Source: Patescibacteria group bacterium | Lineage (GTDB): Bacteria; Patescibacteria; Microgenomatia; Daviesbacterales; UBA10151 | Direction: 5' to 3' | Assembly: GCA_023380995.1 (NCBI GenBank) | Contig: JAMCTD010000015.1 | Span: 1-5,611, forward strand | Length of the DNA: 5,611 nucleotides | Shown here: piece after piece, positions 5,224 through 5,611 of the stretch | Layout of the letters: the number at the start of each line of letters is the position of its first letter | How positions within the stretch are numbered: position 1 is the first letter of the stretch | Notes under the pieces: model-generated | The model's input: the letters and a program-made list of their open reading frames with translations, nothing else | The model's database searches: none | Told to the model about the DNA's origin: nothing | Translations under genes and position numbers: made by a program

Positions 5224-5611
5224 GAAATAATTAAACCTGCCTGCCCGTTTATCGTTTCCCAATTAAATCAAACAGAAATCAATACTTTTGTGCCTACTGC
5301 TCAGGCGGCAGGAGGGACTACAGTTGTAAGCAATGCCACCTTTCCTCTGCTGGGAGGTTTTGATCTAGGTTTTATTAATCTTTTGTTGGCTTTTGGAGCG
5401 CTTCTGGCATTACCATCCATCCCGGATATAATCGACAGAAGCATTGGTACCTTGTCTCAGACCGGACAATTAATCGGTCAGGCAGTTGGGGGAGGATTTA
5501 GCCAAGGACAAAGGTATGCCGGCCAATTCCAGCAAGGGGCTGGTGGTTTTGTTGGACAAGCAGGAAGACTGACAGATCAACCAGGAACACAATACTATTT
5601 TGACCCACAGA
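5224..5611 (+). CDS. In-frame continuation of the VirB6/TrbL-like protein beyond TGA, partial at right edge
   Basis: Directly after the TGA at 5221-5223 the same frame is open for 129 codons to the window edge. The sequence looks truly coding: an exported-type loop (KPACPFIVSQ, then a Thr/Val-rich stretch), a hydrophobic segment (GFINLLLAFGALLALPSIPD, about residues 491-510 of the joined protein), and a Gly/Gln-rich tail (about 518-556). A final membrane segment ending in a Pro-Ser-Ile-Pro-like turn and a Gly/Gln-rich cytoplasmic tail is what I would expect at the C-terminus of CPR VirB6/TrbL-like proteins. There is no in-frame ATG; the first alternative start is GTG at 5290, with no Shine-Dalgarno. 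The likeliest explanations are a nonsense mutation or sequence error in one gene, or read-through; a separate gene starting at GTG is less likely. Confidence 0.65.

Overview
The window looks like part of a Candidate Phyla Radiation (Patescibacteria) genome, with a Microgenomates-type lineage as a guess. The reasons are an AT-leaning base composition, small genes without clear Shine-Dalgarno sequences, and a row of two-helix T4SS-type pilins followed by a VirB6/TrbL-like polytopic protein, an arrangement I associate with CPR genomes. No rRNA or marker gene is present to settle the lineage.

Layout: two genes read leftward and four read rightward from a 49-base divergent promoter region (2344-2392). 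Leftward are a 326-residue protein (1363-2343) with an N-terminal twin-arginine signal, a long coiled coil and a Gly/Pro-rich tail, and then a longer coiled-coil membrane protein (1-1173) that runs off the left edge. The second has an internal twin-arginine-like transmembrane segment and an uncharacterised C-terminal domain. Rightward are three related but clearly different pilin-like proteins of decreasing size (192, 135 and 96 residues), then a VirB6/TrbL-like membrane protein. The last gene has an in-frame TGA at 5221-5223, but the same frame stays open to the right edge with sequence that looks like the rest of the same protein.

Likely joint role (inference): the rightward genes would supply pilus or channel subunits and the inner-membrane platform of a reduced type IV secretion or DNA-transfer apparatus. 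The ATPase genes expected beside them are not in the window. The leftward proteins would be envelope-anchored or exported partners; no sequence evidence links them directly to the channel.

Points of most interest: (1) the in-frame TGA splitting the VirB6-like gene; (2) a four-copy heptanucleotide tandem repeat early in that same gene, which could switch it on and off by frameshift; (3) a shared ATTAAT..GCTAAT element six bases before the ATG of two pilin genes, suggesting leaderless transcripts; (4) a nested set of competing inverted repeats between the first two pilin genes, one arm of which overlaps a consensus -35 box.
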